Positions 36,873-46,495 of a DNA stretch of 64,000 nt are shown here, piece after piece. Position numbers and translations under genes: made by a program. Source of the DNA: Sphingopyxis sp. PAMC25046 (GTDB lineage: Bacteria > Pseudomonadota > Alphaproteobacteria > Sphingomonadales > Sphingomonadaceae). The notes beneath the pieces were generated by a model. It searched no databases and was not told the DNA's origin. It saw nothing but the letters and a program-made list of their open reading frames with translations. Where the stretch lies: the NCBI RefSeq assembly GCF_004795895.1, contig NZ_CP039250.1:1488001-1552000 (forward strand), written 5' to 3'. The stretch's first letter is position 1, and each line of letters starts with the position of its first letter.

Positions 36873-37295
36873 ATGGCGGTCACCCGCACCTTTTCGATCA
36901 TCAAGCCCGACGCCACGCGTCGCAACCTGACCGGCGCGGTCACCAAGATGCTCGAAGACGCCGGCCTCCGCGTCGTCGCGTCGAAGCGCATCCACATGAG
37001 CCGCGAACAGGCCGAGGGCTTTTACGCGGTCCATAAGGAACGCCCCTTCTTCGGCGAACTCGTCGACTTCATGATCAGCGGCCCCGTCGTCGTCCAGGTC
37101 CTCGAAGGCGAAAACGCCATGCAGGCGAACCGTGACATCATGGGCGCGACCAACCCGAAGGACGCCGCGCCCGGCACGATCCGCAAGGAACTCGCCGAAA
37201 GCATCGAAGCGAACACGGTCCACGGTTCGGACAGCGACGAGAATGCGGCGATCGAAATCGCCTATTTCTTCAAGCCCGAAGAAATCGTCGGCTAA
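36873..37295 (+). CDS. ndk: Nucleoside diphosphate kinase
   Basis: A 140-residue enzyme that exchanges the terminal phosphate between nucleoside triphosphates and diphosphates. It opens [20 protein letters not shown] and has [33 protein letters not shown] and the active-site His in [18 protein letters not shown] lies before the ATG. A strong terminator follows 26 bases after the stop. Confidence 0.98.
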   Translation: MAVTRTFSIIKPDATRRNLTGAVTKMLEDAGLRVVASKRIHMSREQAEGFYAVHKERPFFGELVDFMISGPVVVQVLEGENAMQANRDIMGATNPKDAAPGTIRKELAESIEANTVHGSDSDENAAIEIAYFFKPEEIVG

Positions 37296-37320
37296 GCTGA
37301 TCGGTCCAGCCGATACGAAG

Positions 37321-37350
37321 AGGCCGCCGGAGCGATCCGGCGGCCTTTTT
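37321..37350 (+). terminator. Intrinsic terminator of ndk
   Basis: AGGCCGCCGGA (37321-37331) pairs perfectly with TCCGGCGGCCT (37336-37346) around a GCGA tetraloop and runs into TTTTT (37346-37350). It separates ndk from the convergent purN stop three bases further on. Confidence 0.93.
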
Positions 37351-37352
37351 CG

Positions 37353-38303
37353 TCAAAACTCGTCGGCCACCGCCATCAGCCCTGCCAGCTTTTTCGGCGC
37401 GACCGCCAGCCAGCTCTTGCGCAGCCATTCGCCGATCGCATCCCAGTCGGTGTCACCCAGATCGAGCCGGATGCCGACCCAGCCGTCCCCGAAATAGGCC
37501 GGCCGGTAATAACGCTCTTCGTCCATCTCGATCAGCGCCGCCTGTTCGTCGGCGCCGCTGACCTTCACCAGCAGCGCGATCTTGCCGTCGCCATGATGGT
37601 CTTCGGTAAAATAGGCGAATTTCTTGCCCTTCACGATCCCGAAGCACGGCATACCATGCGACACCACCTCGTCAGCCTCGGGCAGCGCCATCGCGAGTTC
37701 GCGCACGCGCCCGCGCAAATAGTCGGGCGAGCGCTCGCGCGTCACGAACGCCGCGAGCGTCGCGGGATAAAGCTGATGCTCGGCGAACTGCACGCGCCGC
37801 GCAAGGCTGTCGGCGGTATCGCCGGGCATGATCGCGACGGGCGTCTGCGCAAGCACCGGCCCTTCGTCGACGCCGGGCGTGACGATATGCACGCTACACC
37901 CGCCGAATTTGTCGCCGGCGTCGATAGCTTGCTGGTGCGTATTGAGGCCCTTGTAGAGCGGCAGCAGGCTGGGGTGGATGTTGATCATCCGGCTGGCCCA
38001 GCGCGCGACGAACGCATCCGACAGGATGCGCATATAGCCCGCGAGCGCGACATATTCGGCCCCGGCTTCGACCAGTTGCTCGTCGACCAGCGCGTCGAAC
38101 GCGTCGCGGTTCATGCCCTTGTGCGAAAGCGCCCAAGTTGCGATGCCTTCAGCGGCCGCGAGCGCGAGGCCCGGGGCGTCGGGAACATTGCTCGCGACGA
38201 GCACCAGTTCATACGGACAGTCGGCGGCTTTCGCCGCGTAGAGCAGCGCCGCCATATTGGTGCCGGCGCCCGAAATCAGGACGGCGACCTTGGCCTTGGC
38301 CAT
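37353..38303 (-). CDS. purN: PurN glycinamide formyltransferase fused to MmcQ/YjbR domain
   Basis: A 316-residue fusion. Residues 1 to about 190 are phosphoribosylglycinamide formyltransferase of purine synthesis: VAVLISGAGTNMAALL, LAGYMRILSDAFV, INIHPSLLPLYKGLNTHQQA, CSVHIVTPGVDEGPVLAQ, with the catalytic Asn/His/Asp pattern. Residues about 195-305 are a MmcQ/YjbR-like domain: RVRELAMALPEADEVVSHGM, PCFGIVKGKKFAYFTED, KIALLVKVSG, YFGDGWVGIRLDLGDTDWD. Stand-alone PurN ends near residue 190-215. The ATG at 38303 is preferred over a TTG at 38306. The gene follows purM across a palindromic repeat, the usual purMN order. The role of the second domain in purine synthesis is unknown. Confidence 0.92.
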   Translation of the reverse strand: MAKAKVAVLISGAGTNMAALLYAAKAADCPYELVLVASNVPDAPGLALAAAEGIATWALSHKGMNRDAFDALVDEQLVEAGAEYVALAGYMRILSDAFVARWASRMINIHPSLLPLYKGLNTHQQAIDAGDKFGGCSVHIVTPGVDEGPVLAQTPVAIMPGDTADSLARRVQFAEHQLYPATLAAFVTRERSPDYLRGRVRELAMALPEADEVVSHGMPCFGIVKGKKFAYFTEDHHGDGKIALLVKVSGADEQAALIEMDEERYYRPAYFGDGWVGIRLDLGDTDWDAIGEWLRKSWLAVAPKKLAGLMAVADEF

Positions 38304-38305
38304 CA

Positions 38306-38441
38306 AATCCTCCCCGCATGCGGGGAGGGGGACCGCGAAGCGGTGGAGGGGGTTCGCGTCCTCGCGCCACGCTGGCGGGCCACGACACCCCCCTCCGTCA
38401 GCCGCTTTGCGGCTGCCACCTCCCCACGCGCGGGGAGGATT
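38306..38441. repeat. Large palindromic intergenic repeat between purM and purN
   Basis: A roughly 136-base nested inverted repeat. Its ends are the perfect palindrome CCTCCCCGCATGCGGGGAGG (38309-38328) and CCTCCCCACGCGCGGGGAGG (38419-38438). Inside these lie small hairpins ACCGC-GAA-GCGGT (38332-38344) and CAGCCGC-TTT-GCGGCTG (38399-38415), then GAGGGGG facing CCCCCCTC. The arms are near-mirror copies, as in REP/BIME or MITE-like elements. It occupies almost the entire purM-purN gap and would be in the shared transcript. Confidence 0.8.
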
Positions 38442-39548
38442 TTAGCCATGATGCGTGGCGCTCCACGCGCCCATCGCGCTCCACGTCTCGGCGCTGCCGC
38501 TGACCGTGCAGCCTTTTTCGCCCGCGGCGATATGCCCGATACGGAACACCGTCTCGCCCGCGGCTGCGAGCGCCGCCGTCACCTCGGCGACATCGTCCTC
38601 GGCGACTACAACCGCCATCCCGATGCCGCAGTTGAAGGTGCGCGCCATTTCCTCGGGCTCGATGTTCCCCTGCGCTTGCAAAAACGCCATTAGCCGCGGC
38701 TGTTCCCAAGCATCGGCATCAACATGGGCATGCAGCGTCTTGGGCAGAATGCGGGGGATATTCTCGAGCAGCCCGCCGCCAGTGATATGCGCGAGCGCGT
38801 GGATATTGCCGGTCTTCACGAGCGGGAGCAGGCTCTTCACATAGATGCGCGTCGGCGCCATCAGCGCGTCGATCAGCAGGATATTCTGGTCGAACAGGGC
38901 CGGGCGATCGAGCTTCCACCCCTTATCCGCCGCAAGCCGGCGCACGAGAGAGAAGCCGTTCGAATGCGCCCCCGACGAGGCGAGCCCCAGAATCACATCC
39001 CCAGCGGCGACCTTGTCGGCGGTCAGCACCTGATCGCGCTCGACCGCGCCGACGCAGAAACCCGCAAGATCATAATCGCCGTCCGAATACATGCCCGGCA
39101 TCTCGGCGGTCTCGCCGCCGATCAGCGCGCATCCGGCCTGCTTGCAACCCTCGGCGATGCTGGCCACGACTTGGGTCGCGACATCGTTGTCGAGTTTGCC
39201 GGTCGCATAATAGTCGAGGAAAAACAGCGGTTCGGCGCCCTGCACGATCAGGTCGTTCGCGCACATCGCGACCAGGTCGATCCCGACGCCGTCATGCTTG
39301 CCCGATTCGATCGCGAGCTTCAATTTCGTGCCCACACCGTCGTTCGCCGCGACGAGCAGGGGATCGTTGAACCCCGCCGCCTTCAGGTCGAAGAAGCCGC
39401 CGAAGCCGCCGAGGTCGGCATCGGCGCCGGGACGGCGCGTCGCACGGGCGAGCGGGGCAATGGCACGGACCAGCGCGTTGCCGGTCTCGATCGATACGCC
39501 GGCCTGCGCATAAGTGTAGGAGGCGGGTTGGTTGTGCTTGGAATCCAT
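38442..39548 (-). CDS. purM: Phosphoribosylformylglycinamidine cyclo-ligase
   Basis: A 368-residue ATP-dependent enzyme making aminoimidazole ribotide in purine synthesis. Motifs are [97 protein letters not shown] and [14 protein letters not shown]. The start ATG at 39548 gives [14 protein letters not shown]; the frame continues upstream but without similarity. purN follows on the same strand. Confidence 0.97.
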   Translation of the reverse strand: MDSKHNQPASYTYAQAGVSIETGNALVRAIAPLARATRRPGADADLGGFGGFFDLKAAGFNDPLLVAANDGVGTKLKLAIESGKHDGVGIDLVAMCANDLIVQGAEPLFFLDYYATGKLDNDVATQVVASIAEGCKQAGCALIGGETAEMPGMYSDGDYDLAGFCVGAVERDQVLTADKVAAGDVILGLASSGAHSNGFSLVRRLAADKGWKLDRPALFDQNILLIDALMAPTRIYVKSLLPLVKTGNIHALAHITGGGLLENIPRILPKTLHAHVDADAWEQPRLMAFLQAQGNIEPEEMARTFNCGIGMAVVVAEDDVAEVTAALAAAGETVFRIGHIAAGEKGCTVSGSAETWSAMGAWSATHHG

Positions 39549-39633
39549 GGCCAGCGCGACTAACGACTCTGGCCACGAAATGCCATGATTTCCTTGTCCG
39601 GGGGCAAGCTTTTGGGCAAAGCATAGAGAAGAT

Positions 39634-40905
39634 ATGATTTCGGCCGCTTTCCCCCGCTTCGCCCCAAGCTTTTCCTTCGACCCGCTGCGCGGCCGCGACT
39701 GGCGCTGGGCCGCGCTTTTCGGGCTTTTCTTCGCGATTCTGCTCGCGGGCATCGTCGACGGCCAGATTACGCGCGGCGACCGCGGCATTACCCCGATCAA
39801 CAGCAGCGGCGATTTCCTCGCCAGCGGGATCCTGGTCGACGTAACAGGCGACAATGCCGACGATGCGCGCTCGAAGGGCTGGCGCGAGGCGCAACGCAAG
39901 GGCTGGGCGCAGCTTTATCGCCGGCTGAACGGCAGTGACGGCCCCGCACTCACCGATTCGGTGCTCGACGGGATCGTCACATCGATCGTCGTCGAAGACG
40001 AGCAGATCGGCCCGCGCCGCTATGTCGCCAAGCTCGGCGTGCAGTTCGACCGCGTCCGCGCCGGACAGATATTGGGGGTCAGCGGTCGCACGCTCCGTTC
40101 GCCGCCATTGCTCGTGATCCCGGTCTATTCGATCGACGGAATCCCACAGGTGTTCGAACAACGCAGCGCTTGGCAGCGCGCCTGGGCCGAATATAATACG
40201 GGGCAAAGCGCGATCGACTATGTCCGCACCGCGGGCACCGGGGCGGATACCCTGTTGATCAACGCGGGGCAGACAGGTCGTCGCGGCCGCGTCTGGTGGC
40301 GCGTGATCCTCGACCAATATGGCGCCGCCGACGTGCTGACGCCGATCGCGCGCGTCGAATATTCCTATCCCGGCGGGCCGATCAAAGGCATTTTCACCGC
40401 GCGTTTCGGCCCCGACAGCAAGCTGATATCCAGCTTCACGATGACCGGACCGAGTCCCGCGGCGTTGCCCGACATGATGGAAAAGGCGGTCGCGCGGATG
40501 GATCGTATCTATACCGACGCGCTGACTGCGGGTGTTCTCAAGACCGATACCTATCTCGTGCTCGAAAAGCCGGTCGAAAGGGAAGATCTGCCCGAAGAGA
40601 TCGCGACCGATGAAGAGATACCGCCCAGAGAAATCGACGCGAGCGTATCCACCGCGCCCGCGGCGGGCGTGCAGAGCTTCACGGTGCAGTACAGCTCGCC
40701 CGACGTCGATTCGGTCACCGCGACCGAGCGTGCTGTCGCTGGCGTCGCCGGCGTCCAGTCGGCGTCGACCACCAGCCTCGCGCTCGGCGGCATGTCGGTG
40801 ATGCGTGTGACCTTCCGCGGCGATATTGCGGCGCTGCGCGCGGCGCTCGCGGCGCGCGGGTTCAACGTGCAGGAAGGCGGCGGTCAGCTCAGGATCAGCC
40901 GCTGA
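39634..40905 (+). CDS. DUF2066-like exported protein upstream of hda
   Basis: A 423-residue protein with one N-terminal hydrophobic segment ([20 protein letters not shown]), so it is anchored in or exported across the inner membrane. The middle part ([40 protein letters not shown]) resembles DUF2066-type proteins. The C-terminal 75 residues ([19 protein letters not shown], then [16 protein letters not shown]) look like a ferredoxin-like, heavy-metal-associated-type fold without a CxxC. AGAGAAG precedes the ATG. It ends in TGATG shared with hda, so it is translated with it. The function is not known. Confidence 0.75.
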   Translation: MISAAFPRFAPSFSFDPLRGRDWRWAALFGLFFAILLAGIVDGQITRGDRGITPINSSGDFLASGILVDVTGDNADDARSKGWREAQRKGWAQLYRRLNGSDGPALTDSVLDGIVTSIVVEDEQIGPRRYVAKLGVQFDRVRAGQILGVSGRTLRSPPLLVIPVYSIDGIPQVFEQRSAWQRAWAEYNTGQSAIDYVRTAGTGADTLLINAGQTGRRGRVWWRVILDQYGAADVLTPIARVEYSYPGGPIKGIFTARFGPDSKLISSFTMTGPSPAALPDMMEKAVARMDRIYTDALTAGVLKTDTYLVLEKPVEREDLPEEIATDEEIPPREIDASVSTAPAAGVQSFTVQYSSPDVDSVTATERAVAGVAGVQSASTTSLALGGMSVMRVTFRGDIAALRAALAARGFNVQEGGGQLRISR

Positions 40906-41549
40906 TGGGACAGATCGCGCTACCGCTCGACTGGAGCGCGGGCGGGTCGAATGACGGCCCGCTGATCGTCGGCACCAGCAACGCCGACGCGGTGCGCTAT
41001 TTGCGCCATGTCGCGACCTGGCCGGTCCGCACCGCCGTGCTCACCGGGCCGCGCGGCTCGGGGCGCAGCCTGATGGGCCGCCTTTTCGCGCGCGAAACCG
41101 GCGGTCGCGTCATCGACGGGGCGGGCAGCGTTTCCGAAGAAGAGATTTTCCACGCGTGGAACGCCGCGCAGGCGAGCGGCACACCGCTGCTGATCATCGC
41201 CGACGCGCCGCCCGCGGAATGGAACATCGCGCTACCGGACCTCCGCTCGCGCCTCGCCGCCGTTCCCGTGCTGGCGATCGGCGATCCCGACGACTGCCTG
41301 GCGCGCGACCTGATCGAGGCGCTGTTCGCGCAGCGCGGCGTGGCATTGGCACCCGGCGTCGCCTCCTATATCGTCCCGCGGATGGAACGCAGCTATGCGA
41401 TGATCCACCGCGTCGTCGCGGCGCTCGACGCCGCCTCGCTCGAAAAAAAGGGTGGCATTGGCATTCGTCTTACGCGTGAAACATTACTGTCACAGGGGCT
41501 GATCGATCCCGATCTCCTCGAAGGACAGGAAACGAGCCCATGTCGATAG
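40905..41549 (+). CDS. hda: Hda-like DnaA-regulatory inactivator
   Basis: A 214-residue DnaA-related protein without the DnaA DNA-binding domain. It begins [10 protein letters not shown], containing the QLxLP-type clamp-binding motif used by Hda to bind the DNA polymerase beta clamp. A DnaA/RarA-like ATPase fold follows: VLTGPRGSGRSLMGRLFA (Walker A), TPLLIIADAPP, LPDLRSRLAAVP. Hda together with the loaded clamp triggers ATP hydrolysis on DnaA after replication starts. It overlaps ppk by ten bases. Confidence 0.88.
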   Translation: MGQIALPLDWSAGGSNDGPLIVGTSNADAVRYLRHVATWPVRTAVLTGPRGSGRSLMGRLFARETGGRVIDGAGSVSEEEIFHAWNAAQASGTPLLIIADAPPAEWNIALPDLRSRLAAVPVLAIGDPDDCLARDLIEALFAQRGVALAPGVASYIVPRMERSYAMIHRVVAALDAASLEKKGGIGIRLTRETLLSQGLIDPDLLEGQETSPCR

Positions 41550-43708
41550 CTGGCGGCCCCTTACGCGCAGATAATGACGCCGATACGACGGCCCCCAGCT
41601 TCGGTCCCGAACGCTTCTTCAACCGCGAACTCTCATGGCTCGCCTTCAACCGGCGAGTGATGGAGGAAGCGCGCAATCCCGCGCATCCGCTGCTCGAACG
41701 CCTCCGCTTCCTTTCGATCTCGGGCAGCAATCTCGACGAATTCTTCATGGTCCGCGTCGCGGGCCTCAAGGGCCAGCAGCTGCAGGGGATCGACGATCCC
41801 TCCGCCGACGGCCGCTCGCCGGGGCAGCAACTCGCCGAAATCGAGGCCGAGGTGCATCGCCTCGTCGACCAGCAGCAGAGCGAATGGCAATTGCTCCACC
41901 GCCAACTCGCCGAGCAGGGCATCGTCGTTCACGGTTCGGGCTCGGACAAGGAGGCGCTCCGCCGGGCGCTGCGCCAATATTTCATCGAACAGATTTTTCC
42001 GATCCTGACCCCGCAGGTGCTCGATCCGGCGCATCCTTTTCCTTTCATCCCGAACCGCGGCCTCGGCGTCATCTTCGACCTTCAGCGCAAGACGAATGGC
42101 GAGACGGTTCGCGAACTGGTGATGATCCCGGCATCGCTGGCGCGCTTCGTGCCGGTTCCCGGCGAGCCGAGCGCCTTTGTGCCGATCGAATATCTGATCG
42201 AATTGTTCGGCGACTTGCTGTTTCCGGGTTTCACGATCCGCTCGCTGGGTGTGTTCCGCATCATCCGCGACAGCGACATCGAGCTTGAGGAAGAGGCCGA
42301 GGACCTCGTCCGCCTGTTCCGCACCGCGATCCGCCGCCGTCGCCGCGGCCGCGTGATCCTGATGGAACTCGAGGCCGATATGCCCGCCGAAATCGCCGAG
42401 GTGCTGGGTTCCGATATTCAGGGGCACGAGGCGATCGTCGCCAAGATCGGCGGCTTCATCGGCCTTGCGGCGCTGTCGGCGCTCGTCGACGTCGATCGCC
42501 CCGACCTCAAATTCCCGGCCTATTCGCCCCGTTTCCCCGAACGCATCCGCGAACATGGTGGCGACTGTTTCGCGGCGATCCGCTCGAAGGACATCGTCGT
42601 TCACCATCCCTATGAGAGCTTCGACGTCGTCCTCTCCTTCCTGCGCCAGGCCGCCGCCGATCCCGACGTCGTCGCGATCAAGCAAACGCTCTACCGCGCG
42701 GGCAACCAGTCCCCCGTCATCCGCGCGCTGATCGAGGCGGCCGAGGCGGGCAAGTCGGTGACCGCGGTCGTCGAACTCAAGGCGCGCTTCGACGAGGAAC
42801 AGAATCTGCTCTGGGCGAACCAGCTCGAACGAGCCGGGGTGCAGGTCGTCTACGGCTTCATCGAGTGGAAGACGCACGCCAAGATTTCGATGGTCGTGCG
42901 CCGCGAAGGGCAGGGCTATCGCACCTATTGCCACTTCGGCACCGGCAACTACCATCCCGTCACCGCGCGCATCTACACCGACTTGAGCTTCTTCACCGCC
43001 GATCCGCGCGCGGGCCGCGATGCGGCGCAGCTCTTCAATTATATCACCGGCTATGTCGAACCCGAACGGCTCGACCTGATCACCATGTCGCCGCTCAACA
43101 TGCGCCAGCATCTGTGCGAGCTGATCGATTCCGAAATCGCCGCGGCAAGGACGGGGCGGCCGTCGGGCGTCTGGGCGAAGATGAACAGCCTCGTCGACCC
43201 CGACATCATCGACAAGCTGTACGAAGCCAGCGCGGCGGGGGTGCCGGTCGAACTGATCGTGCGCGGTATCTGCTGCCTGCGGCCGGGCGTCGCGGGGCTT
43301 TCGGAAACGATCCGCGTCAAATCGGTCGTCGGGCGCTTCCTGGAACATAGCCGCGTCTGGGCCTTCGCCAACGGCGCGCCGCTGCCCCACCGCGCCGCAA
43401 AGCTCTATATCAGCAGCGCCGACTGGATGCCGCGCAACTTCGACCGCCGCGTCGAATATATGATCCCGATCGAGAATCCGACCGTCCACGACCAGATTCT
43501 CGATCAGGTCCTCGTCGCCAACCTCATCGACAATGAACAAAGCTGGATTCTGCAACCCGACGGCACCTCGGTGCGCGTGGAACCGGGAGACAAGCCTTTC
43601 AACTTACACCATTACTTCATGAACAACCCGTCACTGTCGGGCCGCGGCACCGCGCTTCACAAGCGTCAGGATGTGCCGACGCTGGCCTTCGATATGCGTG
43701 AAGATTGA
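41540..43708 (+). CDS. ppk: Polyphosphate kinase PPK1
   Basis: A 722-residue enzyme that reversibly builds polyphosphate from ATP. It opens FFNRELSWLAFNRRVMEEA and has SNLDEFFMVRVAGLKGQ in the N-domain. Two phospholipase-D-like domains include the phosphorylated His in EWKTHAKISMVVRR, and CHFGTGNYHPVTARIYTDLS, LYISSADWMPRNFDRRVEYM. The ATG at 41540 lies within the end of hda. ppx follows with overlap, giving a synthesis/degradation pair. Confidence 0.97.
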   Translation: MSIAGGPLRADNDADTTAPSFGPERFFNRELSWLAFNRRVMEEARNPAHPLLERLRFLSISGSNLDEFFMVRVAGLKGQQLQGIDDPSADGRSPGQQLAEIEAEVHRLVDQQQSEWQLLHRQLAEQGIVVHGSGSDKEALRRALRQYFIEQIFPILTPQVLDPAHPFPFIPNRGLGVIFDLQRKTNGETVRELVMIPASLARFVPVPGEPSAFVPIEYLIELFGDLLFPGFTIRSLGVFRIIRDSDIELEEEAEDLVRLFRTAIRRRRRGRVILMELEADMPAEIAEVLGSDIQGHEAIVAKIGGFIGLAALSALVDVDRPDLKFPAYSPRFPERIREHGGDCFAAIRSKDIVVHHPYESFDVVLSFLRQAAADPDVVAIKQTLYRAGNQSPVIRALIEAAEAGKSVTAVVELKARFDEEQNLLWANQLERAGVQVVYGFIEWKTHAKISMVVRREGQGYRTYCHFGTGNYHPVTARIYTDLSFFTADPRAGRDAAQLFNYITGYVEPERLDLITMSPLNMRQHLCELIDSEIAAARTGRPSGVWAKMNSLVDPDIIDKLYEASAAGVPVELIVRGICCLRPGVAGLSETIRVKSVVGRFLEHSRVWAFANGAPLPHRAAKLYISSADWMPRNFDRRVEYMIPIENPTVHDQILDQVLVANLIDNEQSWILQPDGTSVRVEPGDKPFNLHHYFMNNPSLSGRGTALHKRQDVPTLAFDMRED

Positions 43709-45203
43709 GAAGAGGTTGAACTTCCTGCGTAGCTCCCGACAAGCGGTCAGCCGGTCCGCCGTCATCGATATCGGCTCCAACTCGGTCCGCATCGTCGTTT
43801 ATGAAGGCCCGTCGCGCGCGCCTGCGGTGATCTTCAACGAAAAGGTTGCCGCCGGTCTCGGCCGCGGCCTCGCGATCGACGGCCGCATCGCGCCCGAGGA
43901 TGCCGAACGCGGCCTCGTTGCGCTCCGCCGTTATGCGCTGCTCGCGAAGCATATGGACGTGAAGATGATCCAGTGCGTTGCCACCGCCGCCGTGCGCGAT
44001 GCGGCGAACGGCCCCGACTTCATCGCAGCGGCGGCCGAAGCCGGCCTCCAAATCCGGCTGCTCTCGGGCGAGGAGGAGGCCGCGGCCGCCGGGCATGGCG
44101 TCCTTTCGGCGATTCCCGATGCGCGCGGCATCGCGGTCGATCTCGGCGGCGGCAGCCTCGAACTAGCCGAAGTTTCGGATGGCCGGGTCGGCCGCTGCGC
44201 CTCCTTCCCGCTCGGCGTGCTCCGCTTGCCCACGCTACGCAAGGATGGCGAACAGGCGTTCGAACGCGCGATCCGCAAGATGCTCCGCGCCGCGGGTTGG
44301 CCGGGCGAGGGGCTCAGCGGGCTTCCGCTCTATCTCGTCGGCGGCTCGTGGCGCGCGCTCTCGCGTCTGGACCTCGAACTCACCAAGGATCCGCTCGCGG
44401 TTCTCGACCAGCATACGCTGCCGCGCAGCGCGCTCCGCCGCCTGATCCGCGCGACTAAAAGGCTGAGCTTCGAGGAATTGCGCGCAATCCCCGGCATGGC
44501 ATCGAACCGCGCCGCCGCCTTGCCCGACGCGGCGGCGCTGCTCGCGGCGCTCGTCAACATCCTCGACGTCCCCGAAATGACGGTCTCCTCGTCGGGCCTG
44601 CGCGAAGGGCTGCTCTATCAGGCGCTCGATGCTGAAACGCGCGCGCAGGATCCGCTGATCGTCGCCGCCGAATTCGAGGGACGCCGTCTTGCGCGTTTCG
44701 CGCCGCACGGCCGGGCGATCGCCGACTGGATCGCACCGCTCTTTACGGACGAAGGACCGGCCGATAGCCGAGTTCGCCTCGCGGCGAGCTTGCTCAGCGA
44801 CGTCGCGTGGTCGGCGAATCCCGATTTCCGGGCCGAACGCGGCACCGAGATCGGCCTGCACGGCAATTGGCGCAGCATCGACATCCCCGGACGCATCCTG
44901 CTCGCGCGCGCGCTTTACGCAGGCTTTGGCGGCGCCGACGCCGAATTTCCCGCGATGGGCGCGCTTGTCGCGCAGGAACGGCTCGCCCGCGCGCGGCAAT
45001 GGGGCCTCGCGATCCGCCTTGCTCAGCGGCTTACAGGGGGCGTCGAAGCCCCGCTCAAGGCGAGCGGGATCGCGCTTGTCGACGGCAAGCTCAGGCTCTG
45101 TCTGGCGGCCGGCTGGCATCATCTCGCGGGCGAATCGGTCGAGCGCCGCCTGCGCGTCCTCGCGCAGGCGCTCGATGCCAAACCCGAGCTCGTTCTGCTT
45201 TAA
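43698..45203 (+). CDS. ppx: Exopolyphosphatase / Ppx-GppA phosphatase
   Basis: A roughly 501-residue ASKHA-fold phosphatase that removes terminal phosphates from polyphosphate or (p)ppGpp. Motifs are VIDIGSNSVRIVVYEG, CVATAAVRDAANG, LLSGEEEAAAAGHGVLSA, VDLGGGSLELAEV and FPLGVLRLP, with an HD-like C-terminal part. The start is uncertain: GTG at 43698 overlaps the end of ppk, while TTG at 43716 or CTG at 43725 have AGAAGAGG nearby. Its stop overlaps the convergent rnd stop by TTAA. Confidence 0.92.
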   Translation: MKIEKRLNFLRSSRQAVSRSAVIDIGSNSVRIVVYEGPSRAPAVIFNEKVAAGLGRGLAIDGRIAPEDAERGLVALRRYALLAKHMDVKMIQCVATAAVRDAANGPDFIAAAAEAGLQIRLLSGEEEAAAAGHGVLSAIPDARGIAVDLGGGSLELAEVSDGRVGRCASFPLGVLRLPTLRKDGEQAFERAIRKMLRAAGWPGEGLSGLPLYLVGGSWRALSRLDLELTKDPLAVLDQHTLPRSALRRLIRATKRLSFEELRAIPGMASNRAAALPDAAALLAALVNILDVPEMTVSSSGLREGLLYQALDAETRAQDPLIVAAEFEGRRLARFAPHGRAIADWIAPLFTDEGPADSRVRLAASLLSDVAWSANPDFRAERGTEIGLHGNWRSIDIPGRILLARALYAGFGGADAEFPAMGALVAQERLARARQWGLAIRLAQRLTGGVEAPLKASGIALVDGKLRLCLAAGWHHLAGESVERRLRVLAQALDAKPELVLL

Positions 45204-46387
45204 ACCTCGGCCGCGGTCGCCGCGTCGATCTCGCTCATCACCAGCTTGCCGTTCTTGACGGCAAAGCCCATCCGGCCTTCGACAAGATCGAGCGCGGCGT
45301 GGCCGAACACGTCGTAGCGCCAGCCCTCCATCATCTGGATGCCGCCCCGCGCCCCGGCGGCAAGCGCCTCGAGATCGTCGCTGCGCGCGATCAGCCGCGC
45401 CGCGACATTGAGCTCGCGCGCCCGGATCTTGAGCAGCAGTTTCAAAAGGTCGGCGACCAGAGTGCCTTCCTTGCCTAGCCCCGGCCCGCGCGGCGCGCGG
45501 TCGGGCATGTCGTCCTTCGACATCGGCTTGGCGTTGGTGATCGCGTCCATCAGCCGGCCGCCGATGTCGTTGGTGCGCCACGTCGCCGACAGCCCACGGA
45601 CGCGGCCGAGCCCGTCCTGATCCTTCGGCGGATGCGCGGCCAGGTCGGCGAGCGTCTCGTCCTTGACGATCCGGCCGCGCGGCAGATTCTTGTTCCGCGC
45701 CTCGCGCTCGCGCCAAGCGGCGAGCGCCTGTAACCGGCCGAGCACGTCGAGCTTGCGCGTCGGTATCTTGATCCGCTGCCACGCCTTGTCGGGATCGACG
45801 CTGTAATTGGCGGGGTCGGCGAGCTTTTCCATTTCTTCATCGAGCCAGTGGCCGCGACCGGTCTTGATCAGCTTGTCGAGCATCATCGGGAAAATCTTGG
45901 CGAGGTGCGTGACGTCGCCGATCGCATAATCGATCTGGCGCTTGTCGAGCGGGCGGCGGCTCCAGTCCGTAAAGCGCGCGCCCTTGTCGAGCTGGACGCC
46001 GATCCACGCCTCCACAAGGTTTGAATAGCCGACCTGCTCGGCCTGACCCAGCGCCATCTGGCCGATCTGCGTGTCGAAGATCGGGTGCGGCGTCTTGCCG
46101 GTCAGGTTGAAGATGATTTCGACATCCTGCCCGCCGGCGTGAAAGACCTTGAGCATATCCTCGTTGTCGACGAGCAGGTCGAGCAGGGGTTTCAAATCGA
46201 TGCCCGACGCCATCGGATCGATCGCCGCGGTATGGTCGCGGTCGGCAACCTGGATCAGGCAAAGCTCTGGCCAGAAGGTGTTTTCGCGCATGAATTCGGT
46301 ATCGACGGCGATGAAATCGCTGTTCCGGATGAGGTCGCAGAATTCGACGAGCGCGGCGCTGGTTTCGATCAACGGATGGACTTGCAT
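45200..46387 (-). CDS. rnd: Ribonuclease D
   Basis: A 395-residue 3'-5' exoribonuclease acting on tRNA precursors and structured RNAs. The DEDD exonuclease signature is visible: FIAVDTEFMRENTFWPE, VFHAGGQDVEIIFNL, DTQIGQMALGQAEQVGYSNL and DYAIGDVTHLAKIF. An HRDC domain (ARNKNLPRGRIVKDETLADL) and a second C-terminal helical domain follow. It is convergent with ppx, the stop codons overlapping. Confidence 0.95.
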   Translation of the reverse strand: MQVHPLIETSAALVEFCDLIRNSDFIAVDTEFMRENTFWPELCLIQVADRDHTAAIDPMASGIDLKPLLDLLVDNEDMLKVFHAGGQDVEIIFNLTGKTPHPIFDTQIGQMALGQAEQVGYSNLVEAWIGVQLDKGARFTDWSRRPLDKRQIDYAIGDVTHLAKIFPMMLDKLIKTGRGHWLDEEMEKLADPANYSVDPDKAWQRIKIPTRKLDVLGRLQALAAWREREARNKNLPRGRIVKDETLADLAAHPPKDQDGLGRVRGLSATWRTNDIGGRLMDAITNAKPMSKDDMPDRAPRGPGLGKEGTLVADLLKLLLKIRARELNVAARLIARSDDLEALAAGARGGIQMMEGWRYDVFGHAALDLVEGRMGFAVKNGKLVMSEIDAATAAEV

Positions 46388-46495
46388 AGCGCGCCTATAC
46401 AGCTAGTTGAAAGGAACGGGCAGGAAAAATTGCCCGCACTCTTCGGGTCGCGGAGCCGGCACACCGGCCAAGGGGAAAACGAAGGGATTTGGGGC

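Noticed and set aside
41633..43555. A 640-residue frame opposite ppk
   Set aside because: ppk has its full set of motifs on the plus strand; the antisense frame is compositionally typical of shadows.
45195..45206. Overlap of ppx and rnd stop codons
   Set aside because: TTAA serves both convergent genes. It is compact packing, common in such genomes, and no sign of a fusion or truncation.
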